Shown here: piece by piece, positions 22,586-36,190 of the stretch | Layout of the letters: each line of letters begins with the position of its first letter | Numbering within the stretch: the stretch's first letter is position 1 | Origin: Austropuccinia psidii | Lineage: Eukaryota > Basidiomycota > Pucciniomycetes > Pucciniales > Sphaerophragmiaceae | Direction of reading: 5' to 3' | DNA length: 64,000 nt | Assembly: GCA_023105745.1 (NCBI GenBank) | Contig: JALGQZ010000008.1 | Location: 19,963,866 to 20,027,865, forward strand | Program-made: the position numbers and the translations under genes | Notes under the pieces: model-generated | The model's input: the letters and a program-made list of their open reading frames with translations, nothing else | The model's database searches: none | Told to the model about the DNA's origin: nothing

Positions 22586-23747
22586 CTTTTGATTTCCCAA
22601 TTTTTAATAGGTGTAAAAATTCTTAAAAACTGCTCCCATGACCTAATTAATATTGGCAAATTATTACTTTAAATTAAATAATAAGTGGTTTTCCCTCTCA
22701 ATTTTTATTTTATCTAACCATTGAGATTTTATTTTTAATCAGAAATATGAATTCATAATGATCCAATAGAAATAATTCCAAAATGAGTTATTTTCAAGAA
22801 GCCCCATCTGATGTGCAGGATTCATATGAGGGGACAATGTTTTTCCTGTTTGTGTGTGTTCAAATTGAATCAGAGCTTTATTATACACAATAATATTCAT
22901 AATATATAACATTTCTGCATGAATATTGCTATTATTGGTGCTATCTTCTATAAATACTTACATCACTAGAATGAAATTCTCAGAATAAAATCGAGACAAA
23001 TACTAGTCTGTAGTATAACTATAGTATATTAAAATCTTCAAACAGTAGAAATTTTTAGTAATTATAAAATTCAAATAAAACTGGTTAATGAAGGCATTAT
23101 GGTTTTCAATCTTGGTTATTTTTTATTTTGAATTATTTTTTTAATCCCAACTTAAGCTAAAAAATTTAAGTTTTAATTTCACAATTTTTCCCAAAATTGA
23201 AATTAAAAATGCTGATAAACCATGTGTTATTGAAATAAAATCATCTTCTGAAGCTTTTATAATAATAAAGAACGAATTTATATGGGATAAAAAAATAATA
23301 AAAGATGTTATATATGCTCACTAAGGATTTGGCTTGGATCAATTTTCATAAATTTACAAGGTCATCTTTGAGTGGGGTAAAAAGAAATAGTTTCAAGAGC
23401 AACATCAAAGGGAGTCATTTCTAGAAGGTTTAGAGCCTAATTTAAGGACTCGACACTAGTTTGGTTAAATATTTGCACAGCAGCCATAGTTAATTTTTAT
23501 TTTTGATCAAAATTTTCATTTTATTAATACTTTTACATTATTTTGGCTTACTTTTATGTTTTTTGAACGCATATATTTCTTTTTGTAAGAAATTATAATT
23601 CAATCTGCTTTTAATTAGCATAGGGATAAGGCTTGCACTCTTGAGGTACTTTGGCCTAGCCAGAGCTGTAGGTTAAGAATTGTTTTATGACAAATTAATG
23701 TTTTTTAATCAAGTTGAATTACTACTGTAATTGGAGAGCATAAAAAT
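22586..23747. other. AT-rich stretch without recognised features
   Basis: The segment lies left of the Harbinger target site TAA at 23748-23750. No gene, tandem array or inverted repeat stands out. Confidence 0.45.
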
Positions 23748-23750
23748 TAA

Positions 23751-23871
23751 GTCCCGGTTTATGATTTGGTTTTGAACTGATTTTCAGAATTATTTTGAAA
23801 TTATTCTCATTTTTGTTTTAATTTAATTTTATGGTAAAATTATTTCAACATTTTTATAGATTCATCTCAAA
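23751..23871 (+). repeat. Harbinger left terminal inverted repeat
   Basis: Begins GTCCCGGTTTATGATTTGG and matches the reverse complement of 44665-44786 at most positions, including GAATTATTTTGAAATTATTC and the closing ATTCATCTCAAA. Confidence 0.88.
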
Positions 23872-24155
23872 GCCATTGAGCCTTGTTTTGAACTACATCA
23901 AAAAATAATTTTACTTAAAATCTTTTATTATTAATTCAAGAAAATATTTCATCTACTTGCCAAATTTTTATCTTTGCGTTGATTGCTCTCACATGTTATA
24001 TAATGACTGATGCGACTCTGAACTTGCTTTTAAAAGCTTATGAAGGCCAACGAAGACCACTATTTTAGCAGGATGACATGGAAGAGTCACCAAGCTCACC
24101 CACTTTCAACAGGAATAATGGAGGAGATTCCAAGATTGATATCAGTTAAACACAA

Positions 24156-25212
24156 ATGGAAACTCAAGTGACCATGGAAGACTCCCCAAGTCAAGCCTCA
24201 GGACAACAACAAAAAAGACAGACACATGAAGAGGCTCAACTACATTGGCGAAAAATAGAACACGAGAGGTTACTGAAACAACAAACAAAATTAAACAAAC
24301 TATTTAATGTAGAGGCTCAACAACTGCAACAAGAAGAGAGATGGCTTGCCCTTCAAGAGGCCCACAAACATAAGAAAGTCACTTCTTTTGGAGTTAATAT
24401 AGTATAAATGAGTTTCTAAACTTGATGATGGAACTATGCATGGACTTTGAAAATATGGAGAGTACATCTCTGGGTTTCATTCCATGGTTGCAATTATTTA
24501 AGAGTCGTGAACATTGGAAACATGACTATGTTACATTGGAAAATCTCACATTTGAGACATTGGATTGGTGGTATAAGTCATTGATTACAGCTTTTAGGGC
24601 AAGTTATTTTAATATTTACATCATAATTAATATAATTAAACAAGGCTATTAGACTATAAAGGATTCATGTAATGCATCAGGTGGGGGAGGGTTATTTGTC
24701 CAATTACAATGTAATCACATGACTCATAAGGGAGGTTGGGCTGTAATGTATTAAAGTATATGTAAATATTGACAATGTTTATTATACGCAGGTATATGAA
24801 ATGGTAAAACATATAAATACTAATTACTGTGGCTTGAATGCCACAGGAATGGGGTCAGGGCATTCCCATAACCATCAATGGAATTGGGAATTACGGAAAA
24901 CTTAGATGAAAATAATAATGAGAGAAGAGAAGGTAATATGTCCAAAGGTGGGGATTTTTAGGCAAGTGAAAATGATGATACACAAAGTCAAAATGCTAAT
25001 GAGGATGTGAAAATTAGGTGGAATGAAGACATTGTCTCTGTCCCTCCAGTAAGTGTGACGTCACAACAGCAATCAATCAGTATATTGCCACTCCAAGAGG
25101 CAATTAGTCACTCCTCAAGCTTCAGCATGGAAACTACATGCTGGGATTGTTCACTCATGACTAACATGAGTAGTAACATGCAGAGCATGTTAAGTCCTCT
25201 CATGCTCATGCT
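24156..25212 (+). pseudogene. Relics of a plus-strand ORF inside the Harbinger element
   Basis: Separate plus frames (24156-24407, 24422-24652, 25007-25212) have protein-like composition. One is a Gln/Glu-rich helical segment (EEAQLHWRKIEHERLLKQQ, LQQEERWLALQEAHKHK), another a Trp-rich segment (EHWKHDYVTLENLTFETLDW). Frame shifts and stops separate them. PIF/Harbinger elements usually carry a second, Myb/trihelix-like ORF convergent with the transposase, and position and strand fit that role, but I see no clear SANT signature. The last part is interrupted by the solo LTR. Confidence 0.4.
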
Positions 25213-26614
25213 TGTCAGGCTGAGTCTATTAATAGTTGATGATGAAGAGTATTTACAACCTAAATTATGACTGTGAGATGGATAATAATGTTCAAAATAG
25301 GTTTTAAATAAAATAAAAGGGCTTTACTAATGATTATTAGTGGTGGTGAGTGCTGTTGAAAGCCCTGGGTCCAGCTTTACCTGTTGGGTTACAATAAGAA
25401 CATTTATAGTAAAACCTGGTTATTTTCCAAGAGTATAACTGTTTTTTACAGTTGTACTACGTAGGAATTCAAGATCAGGATGAGGAAACCTTTTCTGGTG
25501 GAGAAAAGGCCTCCTTTTATCCTAAAATGGGGTAGAATGGCCCTCTAGACCATCCACATAGAGGAATTGAGGAGTTTTTCACTTCAGAATACTGGCTTGT
25601 GGTTTTCATAGTCTCTGTATGCTCTGTATTGGGCTCAGATGTGGTTTTGAAACCACATCTGTGCAGTTTTCACCAATATAGGGTGAAGATTTTCATCTGG
25701 GGACCACATAGCCCTCTTCTGACGTGTATGATGCGTAGAATTCTGTACGGAACCTGTGTGGGACCCCAGTATTAAATGAATTATGAATTATTAAAGTATA
25801 AACAGGCTCCTTTGTCTTTTTGATACCGCAAAATCATAGTTATGGGAGAATATCCCACAGTAAGGCTGTATTGGTCTAATTGTGGGATTGTGAGCTTAAA
25901 GCTGCCATACCTTTGTCATTTTTTGAAATATCAAGCTCAAAGCTGGCTCATTGTGTAGCCCTGGATGTGTTCTATACAATGGCACCTCCTTTTATATGGT
26001 CATCACTAAGTATGGCAAAGTTATGCCATGTACAATATTTTTTGTACATATATATGTTTTGCTTAAAAACTGCATAGAGCTTATTAGCCCCATAACTTTT
26101 GGTCTAGATGAGATATGAGAAGCTTGATGGAACTATCAGATATCCCTGATTTCGCTCTTTCCAAAAAGACCCCACTTTAGGTATCTCACACTAAAACTGT
26201 GGAAGCTAGATCTGAGGTGAATATTTTAATCACTCTTATTTGACCTTATTTTGGTCATAACTTCTGTAATTCTGGTTCTAGCTAGGTTTGGCTAGTACCA
26301 TTGAATATCCCTGACTTGAAGCTCCATTTTGAATACACATTTGATGGGGTTGGGCCTCTTCCTCTGTATTTTAGATGAGAGGTGAAAATTAATGTTTATG
26401 CTCAGCAACAACTTTGAGCAGGAATAACTTTGTTATTTTTTGTCCTATGATGGTTGGACTTGTGTATTTGAAAAGTGGTGGCTTTCCTCTTTCTTTTGAT
26501 ACTTTCTGAGCTGATTTGGCTCAGCTCCATGTTTTGGTGGTATCTTGGCTATACCATTGATTTATGGTATTTGGCTGTCATGCTTGTGCTCTGGTTTTGA
26601 GTCGCAGGCTGACA
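25213..26614 (-). mobile_element. Solo gypsy LTR (subfamily A)
   Basis: 1402 bp, TGTCAGG to GCTGACA, with perfect duplication ATGCT at 25208-25212 and 26615-26619. It carries the family hairpin intact at 25636-25661. A clean duplication with no internal region means the rest was lost by recombination between two LTRs. Orientation matches Gypsy-1. Confidence 0.95.
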
Positions 26615-27944
26615 ATGCTCCAGAATGGCCAAGACCAAGAATATAAATGTGATTGTTTTCAGAGGGCAAAGGAAGATGATTAGAAAGGGGAGAGGAGCAT
26701 AATGAAGAAGAAAAGGCTTGTAATGATCAAATGAGCTTCTTCATGATGACATTACTCGCAAAGGTCACTGGAATTGACAAAGATGAATTACCTTAAGTAT
26801 AGGAAATTACAAAAGTAAGTCATATCTAAAAGCTCAAAAGGACATAAATAGAGCTTTAAGTAAGCACCTAGTTAGAATTAAGATCTTTTTTTACAGGGAC
26901 AAGTTATTGGTTTCAAGGTTATCTATAATTGAAACAATGCACATGATAATCTATAGTAGGCATATTATTTCTACTACAACCATTTAGATAAATAGATTTC
27001 ACAACAATCCTTGTAAAATTTTTCTTTTTTCCCACAATTGTATGAATTCTATAAAAGGAAAATTTTTTGTATGAATCTCAACAGTAACAGAAAACTCAAT
27101 GGTAGCAGTCGGTAAATAAGCTCAATGTACAACTGTATTTGCCAGATACATTTATAATGAGAAATAATAATACACCACATAACCTATAAAGCACCTTTGT
27201 GGTGACTTAGAAATAAAGAATAAGTTTTTTAAATCACATCACTGGAATGGTCCTCATAATGGCCAGAAATTATTTGTCAATAATATTGCAACTGTGACTA
27301 TGAAATTGTGGTTTATTTGAATTTTTGCTTTTACTTTCTTCCAAAACTGTTCTTGATATAACTAGAAAGAACTAATCAAGAGTTTTTGTTATACTAGCCT
27401 TTCAAATAAGGATACCTCAAATATTTATTAAGTCATAATTAAAGGAAAAATTTCACTCATAAAGATGCCAAATGAAGAAAAAAATGAGGTCTTGGGAAAT
27501 GAAGAGCCAAATGTGCTCAATGAATCAGTTAAACAAGAGCTGATCAATAACATTTAATTTAAAATAACTGATTTTGTGGCCATAGCAGATGGTAATGCCT
27601 TTCTCCAACATCAAATTGAATTACAAAACTTGGACATTCTCCAATTAAATGCAATTCAGTAATTAAGCAATTAAATTCTAAATTTTTTGAGACAAGAGTA
27701 ATTAGCTGAATTGAACAGTTTGCAGGCTCACTTATTATATTTATTATAGCAAAGTGAGTATAAAATCATTTTCAATCATGTGGCGCTTTTGCAGTTGGTG
27801 CCCATGAAGCCATTGACACTGGGTAATATCTCAAAATTTATGATATTAATTACAAATTATGTGATTTCTTTCAAAATGTGCAATAATATTCGCTTCATTT
27901 TGTAATTTTTCTTAAGATATTTTCTGAAATGCTCATTGCCTTCA
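26615..27944. other. Harbinger interior between solo LTR and Gypsy-2
   Basis: AT-rich DNA with short coding-looking relics (for example plus strand from 27467, MPNEEKNEVLGNEEPN). Nothing can be assigned. Confidence 0.4.
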
Positions 27945-29361
27945 TGTCAGGCTGAATCTATGATGAAGCTTATTAATGACTAGTTACAAGCTTTAACTAT
28001 AACTGTGACATGGTGAAAATAGTAATAAAAAGATCCTTTTTATATAATAAGGGTTTATAAAAGAATATTCAGGGCTTTACTATTGAGAAATAGTGGTGGT
28101 GAGCACTGTTGAAAGCCCTGGGTGCAGCTTGACCTGTTGGGTTACAATAATTAAAATTATAATTATACCTAATTTTTTCAAGAGTATAGCTGTTTTTGAC
28201 AGTTGTACTATGTACGAATTCAAGAGGAGGATGAGGAAACCTTTTCTGGTGGAGAAAAGGTCCCTTTTTATCCTAAAATTGGGTGAAAAAGGCTACTAGA
28301 CCTTCCCACATAGGGGAAGTGAATATTTTTCACTTCCAAGGACTGGCTTGTGGCTTTCACAAGGCCTTTATAGCCTGTATTGGGCTCAGATGTGGTTTTG
28401 AAACCACATCTGGGCATTTTTTACTAATACAGGGTGAACATTGTAATCTGGGGACCACATAGCCCTCTTCTGATGTGTATGGCATGTAGAATGCTGTACA
28501 GAACCTATACAGGACCCCAGTATTGACCAAACTATAATGTATTGAATTATAAACAGGCTTATTCATCTGTTTGACACCTCATAATTATAGTTATGGGATA
28601 ATATCCCACAGTAAGGATGTATTGGGCTAACTGTTGGATTTTGACCTTAAAACTGCCATAACTTTGTCACTTTTTGAAATATCAAGCTCAAAGTTGGTTC
28701 ATCTTGTAGCCCTGGATTCTTTCTACAAAAAGGTACCTCATTTGATATGGCTATCACTAAAAATGGCAAAGCTATGCCAAGTACAAGATTTCTTGTACAT
28801 ATGTATGATTTTCTCATAATCTGTATGGAACTTGTTTGCCCCATAGCTTTTGTTCTAGATTGTATATGTGAAAGTTCACACCTTCAGATATCCTTGACTT
28901 TGCGCCTTCAAAAAAGACCCCACTTTAGGTATCTCACACTAAAACTGTAGAAGTTAGATGAGAGGTGAATATTTTATTCACCCTTATTTGACCCTTTCTG
29001 GTCATAACTTCTGTAATTCTGGTGCTAGCTCAATTTGGCTAGTACCATTGGATAGCCCTGACTTAGAGCTTCTCTTTATAAGCCCAGTTTATGGGGTTAA
29101 GCCTCTTCCTCTGGATTTCAGATCAGAGGTAAAAATTAAGGTTTATGCTCAGCAACAACTTTGAGCAGGAATAACTTTGTTATTTTTTGTCCTATGATGG
29201 TTGGACTTGTGTATTTGAAAAGTGGTGGCTTTCCTCTTTCTTTTGATATTTTTTGAGCTTATTTGGCTCAGCTCCATTTTTTGGTAGTATCTTGGCTTTA
29301 CCATTGGTTTATGGTATTTGGCTGTCATGCTTGTGCTCTGGTTTTGAGTTACAGGCTGACA
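27945..29361 (-). repeat. Gypsy-2 3' LTR
   Basis: 1417 bp; family hairpin intact at 28387-28412. Begins TGTCAGGCTGAATC and ends CAGGCTGACA. Confidence 0.95.
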
Positions 29362-29385
29362 TACCCTCCCTCTAGAAAAGGCTCA

Positions 29386-30865
29386 TCATCGATTAGACTT
29401 TTCAGTCCTCCTATAGGCCCTGAATCCCCTTAGATGAAGGTCCCCATATGGTATGGCATCTGCTGCCAACCATTTGTCTTTATCTGCTGTCTGGTTTTTA
29501 AATCTGACCAAGTGTTGCCTTTGGTATTTACCATTCAGTCTGATCTTCCTTGCCTTGATGATTTTCTTCACAGGGCCAGGGGAGTCTCCCACTTCCACTA
29601 TTTCTGGTGGAGTGGGATTTTTCTTCATGGAGGGGAACTTGTCCTCCTCTGTCTGAAAGTATGGCTTAACTAAACTCACTGGGAATACTGGGTGTTTCCT
29701 AGAAAATTCCTCTGTGAGCTTGACCTCCACTGCATTTTTCCTATCAGCCTAATGATAGTTCAGGGTCCTACAAATTAGTCTCTCATCTTCTTTGGTCCCT
29801 TAATATTGTTGAAGTTAAGTGGAGACACTAGCACTTGGTCCCCTTCTTTGAAGTCAGGTTCCATGTGTGATTTGTCCCACCTCTGTTTGTTGTATTATTT
29901 TGCCTCAGCTATACATTTGGCAGCTGTTTCACAAGCCTTCTTCCACATATCATGGAAGTCTTTGGCTGTGGGGTGGATGGTAAGAAGATTCTTCTTCAAG
30001 TGATCCACAGGAAATAGGGGGTTCCAACCTTTTTCTACCAGTGAAGGTGATTTCCCTGTGGTAGAATTCTGACTAGTATTATAAGCCAGTTGGACTGCTG
30101 GTAGAAGGGGTACCCAGTAATGGGTGTATCCTTCATGGTCCTTGTATTCCATGCCATATGCACAGAACCTCCTAAGGATATCCTCTATTGTTTGGATCAT
30201 CCTTTCAGCTAAAACATCTGTCTGTGGGTGGTAAGCTGTGGAGAATGCAATTTTAGTGCTAAGCATGTCATACAAGTTGGTCCAAAATTCCGATGTTTAT
30301 TTGGGGCCCTATCACTAATCATAATTTCAGGGACTCCACAGGTGGATATTATGTTATTCCAAGATAACAGGGCAGTATCCATTGCTGTGTCCTCCTTGTG
30401 ACATTGTAGGCACCTCACACTCTTGCTGAACCTATCAACTATGATCAGGAAAGCATTGAATCTTTCTTTGCCTCCTGGGACAAGTCCTGTAACACAGTCC
30501 ATGTTGATAGTTCCCCATGGGTGTTTGGATTCTTCTATGTGTTGAAGTAGCCAATACTTTTTACCATGTTTTCTATTTGGCTTCTTGCATCTTTAACAAG
30601 TGTTGATATATTCACCCAACCCTTGTTCCCATTTGGGCCTCCAAGCTGTGCTTTCTACCCTTTCCTAGTTCCTATCTTCACTCATGTGTCCCATATAGGG
30701 GCAGTCATGGCATTCCTTCAGGATCAGGGATATATTGTCCCTGTCTACTACTGTGAGTGCACTTGTATAGTTCTCTGTATGGTAGAGCAGGTCATCTATA
30801 AGGAAAGATTTGTTGTCCTTATAGTCCCTCAAAAAAGGTTCCTCTAACTGGACTGCCTGCATTAT
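29386..30865 (-). pseudogene. Gypsy-2 integrase C-part and chromodomain relic
   Basis: Frames on the minus strand match the Gypsy-1 integrase and chromodomain closely but are shifted or stopped several times (pieces 29386-29730, 29895-30275, 30209-30502, 30665-30865). One of the core motifs is still visible ([12 protein letters not shown]). The match ends at about 30865, where the inserted TIR element starts in the codons equivalent to ELETQLEEP of Gypsy-1. Confidence 0.9.
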
Positions 30866-31045
30866 TCCATCAACAAGGTCCAAGTGATTTCACATCACAC
30901 ATTTTTGGTTCATTTTAAAACACATGTCTGTGTTTATCTATCACCCATGTGATTCTTAACCAAGCTATATAGATGTGATGAAATAATTTCTATTAAATAA
31001 AGAGTGGAATGGTTCATTTTGCATGAACCTCAGGTTGTTGATGTA
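30866..31045 (+). repeat. Left terminal inverted repeat of the foldback-like element
   Basis: Pairs with the reverse complement of about 36190-36365 with scattered mismatches and small indels. Confidence 0.8.
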
Positions 31046-31095
31046 AAATCAACCATAGGTTGATGTAAAATGAACCATAGGTTGATGTAAAACAA
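31046..31095 (+). repeat. Left subterminal 22-bp repeats
   Basis: About three copies of GGTTGATGTAAAATGAACCATA or variants lie between the left inverted repeat and the satellite. They are the inverse of the longer set at 36000-36190. Confidence 0.7.
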
Positions 31096-34000
31096 TAAAA
31101 GTGTTTAAATAGCTTTGAAAAGTGCTAAAGTAGCTTTGAAAAGTGTTCAATTAGCTTTGAACAGGGTTCAAATAGCTTTGAACAGGGTTCAAATAGCTTT
31201 GAGCAGTGTTGAAATTGGTTTGAACAATGTTCAAATAGCTTTGAGCAGTGTTGAAATAGCTCTGAACAGTGTTAAAATAGATTTGAGAAGTGTTCAAATA
31301 GCTTTTAACACTTTTCAAATAGCTTTTAACACTTTTCAAATAGGTTTGAACACTGTTCAAATAGGTTTGAAAATTATTCAAATAGGTTTGAACACTGTTC
31401 AAATAGGTTTGAACATTGTTCAAATAGGTTTGAACATTGTTCAAATAGGTTTAAACATTGTTCAAATAGGTTTGAACATTGTTCAAATAGGTTTGAGCAT
31501 TGTTCAAATAGGTTTGAACATTGTTCAAATAGGTTTGAACATTGCTCAAATAGGTTTGAACATTGTTCAAATAGGTTTGAACATTGTTCAAATAGGTTTG
31601 AACATTGTTCAAATAGGTTTGAGATTGTTCAAATAGGTTTGAACATTGTTCAAATAGGTTTGAACATTGTTCAAATAGGTTTGAACATTGTTCAAATAGG
31701 TCTGAACATTGTTCAAATAGGTTTGAACATTGTTCAAATAGGTTTGAACATTGTTCAAATAGGTTTGAACATTGTTCAAATAGGTTTGAACATTGTTCAA
31801 ATAGGTTTGAACATTGTTCAAATAGGTTTGAACATTGTTCAAATAGGTTTGAACATTGTTCAAATAGGTTTGAACATTGTTCAAATAGGTTTGAACATTG
31901 TTCAAATAGGTTTGAACATTGTTCAAATAGGTTTGAACATTGTTCAAATAGGTTTGAACATTGTTCAAATAGGTTTGAACATTGTTCAAATAGGTTTGAA
32001 CATTGTTCAAATAGGTTTGAACATTGTTCAAATAGGTTTGAACATTGTTCAAATAGGTTTGAACATTGTTCAAATAGGTTTGAACATTGTTCAAATAGGT
32101 TTGAACATTGTTCAAATAGGTTTGAACATTGTTCAAATAGGTTTGAACATTGTTCAAATAGGTTTGAACATTGTTCAAATAGGTTTGAACATTGTTCAAA
32201 TAGGTTTGAACATTGTTCAAATAGGTTTGAACATTGTTCAAATAGGTTTGAACATTGTTCAAATAGGTTTGAACATTGTTCAAATAGGTTTGAACATTTT
32301 TCAAATAGGTTTGAACATTGTTCAAATAGGTTTGAACATTGTTCAAATAGGTTTGAACATTGTTCAAATAGGTTTGAAGATTGTTCAAATAGGTTTGAAC
32401 ATTGTTCAAATAGGTTTGAAGATTGTTCAAATAGGTTTGAACATTGTTCAAATAGGTTTGAACATTGTTCAAATAGGTTTGAACATTGCTCAAATAGGTT
32501 TGAACATTGTTCAAATAGGTTTGAACATTGTTCAAATAGGTTTGAACATTGTTCAAATAGGTTTGAACATTGTTCAAATAGGTTTGAACATTGTTCAAAT
32601 AGGTTTGAACATTGTTCAAATAGGTTTGAACATTGTTCAAATAGGTTTGAACATTGTTCAAATAGGTTTGAACATTGTTCAAATAGGTTTGAACATTGTT
32701 CAAATAGGTTTGAACATTGTTCAAATAGGTTTGAACATTGTTCAAATAGGTTTGAACATTGTTCAAATAGGTTTGAACATTGTTCAAATAGGTTTGAACA
32801 TTGTTCAAATAGGTTTGAACATTGTTCAAATAGGTTTGAAGATTGTTCAAATAGGTTTGAACATTGTTCAAATAGGTTTGAACATTGTTCAAATAGGTTT
32901 GAACATTGTTCAAATAGGTTTGAACATTGTTCAAATAGGTTTGAACATTGTTCAAATAGGTTTGAACATTGCTCAAATAGGTTTGAACATTGTTCAAATA
33001 GGTTTGAACATTGTTCAAATAGGTTTGAACATTGTTCAAATAGGTTTGAACATTGTTCAAATAGGTTTGAACATTGTTCAAATAGGTTTGAACATTGTTC
33101 AAATAGGTTTGAACATTGTTCAAATAGGTTTGAACATTGTTCAAATAGGTTTGAACATTGTTCAAATAGGTTTGAACATTGTTCAAATAGGTTTGAACAT
33201 TGTTCAAATAGGTTTGAACATTGTTCAAATAGGTTTGAACATTGTTCAAATAGGTTTGAACATTGTTCAAATAGGTTTGAACATTGTTCAAATAGGTTTG
33301 AACATTGTTCAAATAGGTTTGAACATTGTTCAAATAGGTTTGAACATTGTTCAAATAGGTTTGAACATTGTTCAAATAGGTTTGAACATTGTTCAAATAG
33401 GTTTGAACATTGTTCAAATAGGTTTGAACATTGTTCAAATAGGTTTGAACATTGTTCAAATAGGTTTGAACATTGTTCAAATAGGTTTGAACATTGTTCA
33501 AATAGGTTTGAACATTGTTCAAATAGGTTTGAACATTGTTCAAATAGGTTTGAACATTGTTCAAATAGGTTTGAACATTGTTCAAATAGGTTTGAACATT
33601 GTTCAAATAGGTTTGAACATTGTTCAAATAGGTTTGAACATTGTTCAAATAGGTTTGAACATTGTTCAAATAGGTTTGAACATTGTTCAAATAGGTTTGA
33701 ACATTGTTCAAATAGGTTTGAACATTGTTCAAATAGGTTTGAACATTGTTCAAATAGGTTTGAACATTGTTCAAATAGGTTTGAACATTGTTCAAATAGG
33801 TTTGAACATTGTTCAAATAGGTTTGAACATTGTTCAAATAGGTTTGAACATTGTTCAAATAGGTTTGAACATTGTTCAAATAGGTTTGAACATTGTTCAA
33901 ATAGGTTTGAACATTGTTCAAATAGGTTTGAACATTGTTCAAATAGGTTTGAACATTGTTCAAATAGGTTTGAACATTGTTCAAATAGGTTTGAACATTG

Positions 34001-35455
34001 TTCAAATAGGTTTGAACATTGTTCAAATAGGTTTGAACATTGTTCAAATAGGTTTGAACATTGTTCAAATAGGTTTGAACATTGTTCAAATAGGTTTGAA
34101 CATTGTTCAAATAGGTTTGAACATTGTTCAAATAGGTTTGAACATTGTTCAAATAGGTTTGAACATTGTTCAAATAGGTTTGAACATTGTTCAAATAGGT
34201 TTGAACATTGTTCAAATAGGTTTGAACATTGTTCAAATAGGTTTGAACATTGTTCAAATAGGTTTGAACATTGTTCAAATAGGTTTGAACATTGTTCAAA
34301 TAGGTTTGAACATTGTTCAAATAGGTTTGAACATTGTTCAAATAGGTTTGAACATTGTTCAAATAGGTTTGAACATTGTTCAAATAGGTTTGAACATTGT
34401 TCAAATAGGTTTGAACATTGTTCAAATAGGTTTGAACATTGTTCAAATAGGTTTGAACATTGTTCAAATAGGTTTGAACATTGTTCAAATAGGTTTGAAC
34501 ATTGTTCAAATAGGTTTGAACATTGTTCAAATAGGTTTGAACATTGTTCAAATAGGTTTGAACATTGTTCAAATAGGTTTGAACATTGTTCAAATAGGTT
34601 TGAACATTGTTCAAATAGGTTTGAACATTGTTCAAATAGGTTTGAACATTGTTCAAATAGGTTTGAACATTGTTCAAATAGGTTTGAACATTGTTCAAAT
34701 AGGTTTGAACATTGTTCAAATAGGTTTGAACATTGTTCAAATAGGTTTGAACATTGTTCAAATAGGTTTGAACATTGTTCAAATAGGTTTGAACATTGTT
34801 CAAATAGGTTTGAACATTGTTCAAATAGGTTTGAACATTGTTCAAATAGGTTTGAACATTGTTCAAATAGGTTTGAACATTGTTCAAATAGGTTTGAACA
34901 TTGTTCAAATAGGTTTGAACATTGTTCAAATAGGTTTGAACATTGTTCAAATAGGTTTGAACATTGTTCAAATAGGTTTGAATATTGTTCAAATAGGTTT
35001 GAATATTGTTCAAATAGGTTTGAACATTGTTCAAATAGGTTTGAACATTGTTCAAATAGGTTTGAACATTGTTCAAATAGGTTTGAACATTGTTCAAATA
35101 GGTTTGAACATTGTTCAAATAGGCTTGAACATTGTTCAAATAGGTTTGAACATTGTTCAAATAGGTTTGAACATTGTTCAAATAGGTTTGAACATCGTTC
35201 AAACAGGTTTAAACACTGTTCAAACAGGTTTAAACACTGTTCAAATAGGTTTGAACACTGTTCAAAAAGGTTTAAACACTGTTCAAATAGGCTTGAACAC
35301 TGTTCAAATAGCTTTGAACACTGTTCAAATAGCTTTGAACCCTGTTCAAATAGCTTTGAACACTGTTCAAATAGCTTTGAACACTGTTCAAATAGGTTGG
35401 AATACTGTTCAACTAGCTTTGAACACTTCTCAGATAGCTTTGATTTCCCATGACA
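31096..35455. repeat. 21-bp palindromic satellite array, about 205 monomers
   Basis: The monomer contains the core TTTGAACATTGTTCAAA, a 7-bp inverted repeat (TTTGAAC and GTTCAAA) with a 3-bp centre, plus TAGG. About 180 central copies (31385-35200) are almost identical. Copies at both edges are diverged and share an AGCTTTGAACA variant. As 21 is divisible by 3, three frames stay open across the array (heptapeptides NIVQIGL on plus, CSNLFEQ and NNVQTYL on minus); these are artefacts of periodicity, not genes. Confidence 0.97.
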
Positions 35456-35990
35456 CATAAATGAGTCCACATGATGAGTAATTGATACCCCGCAATGCAA
35501 GATTGATTCCACATAATGAAGCACAGATTCCACATTATCAGTAACTGACTTCACATGATGGGGAATTGATTTCACATCATGGGGAATACATGATAAGGAA
35601 TAAATTAAATATGATCAGGCATCAATTACACATGATGAGTAATCAATTCCATATGATGGGCAATTGATTTCACATGGTGGGGAATTGATTTCCCATGATG
35701 GGGAATTGATTCCATATTATGAGAAATTGATCCCACATGATGGAGAATTGATTACCCATGATCACGCACTTCTTCCAAATGATGAGAAATTGATCCCACA
35801 TGATCAGGAATTGATTTAACATAATGAGTAATTGATTCCACAGCATAACAAATGGATTCCACATGATGAGGAATTCATTCAAAATGATACTCATTTGATC
35901 ACCCATGGTGGGGAATGGATATCCCATAAGTGGAAATTAATCCCTTATAATGAGTAATCGATATACCAATTCAAACATTGATTGGTATTA
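35456..35990. repeat. Second degenerate tandem array of about 21-bp units
   Basis: Roughly 25 imperfect units of the type ACATGATGGGGAATTGATTTC. Sequence is unrelated to the neighbouring satellite but the period is similar. The units also contain near-palindromic AATTGATT and GATGATC-like pieces. Confidence 0.75.
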
Positions 35991-35999
35991 CATAAGACT

Positions 36000-36190
36000 A
36001 TTGTTGATTTTAAATCAAAATATGGCTTATTTTAAATCAACTTATGGTTGATTTTACATCAACCTATGGTTTATTTTACATCAACATATGGTTTATTTTA
36101 CATCAACCTATTGTTTATTTTACATCAACATATGGTTTATTTTACATCAACCTATTGTTTACTTTACATCAACATATGGTTGATTTTATG
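36000..36190 (-). repeat. Right subterminal 22-bp repeats
   Basis: About eight copies of TTTATTTTACATCAACATATGG-type units (20-22 bp), the inverse of those at the left end; copy number differs between ends (8 versus 3). Confidence 0.8.

Noticed and set aside
31096..35455. CRISPR-like repeat array
   Set aside because: Monomers are directly abutting without spacers, and the organism is eukaryotic.
31096..35455. GAAC-N3-GTTC core as a hormone-response, heat-shock or SOS-type operator
   Set aside because: Half-site spacing does not match those elements, and short palindromes are easily matched by chance.
31451..35575. Long open frames of 1374, 1197 and 1273 codons with heptapeptide repeats
   Set aside because: A 21-bp period free of stops keeps three frames open at once on both strands. 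There is no independent coding evidence.
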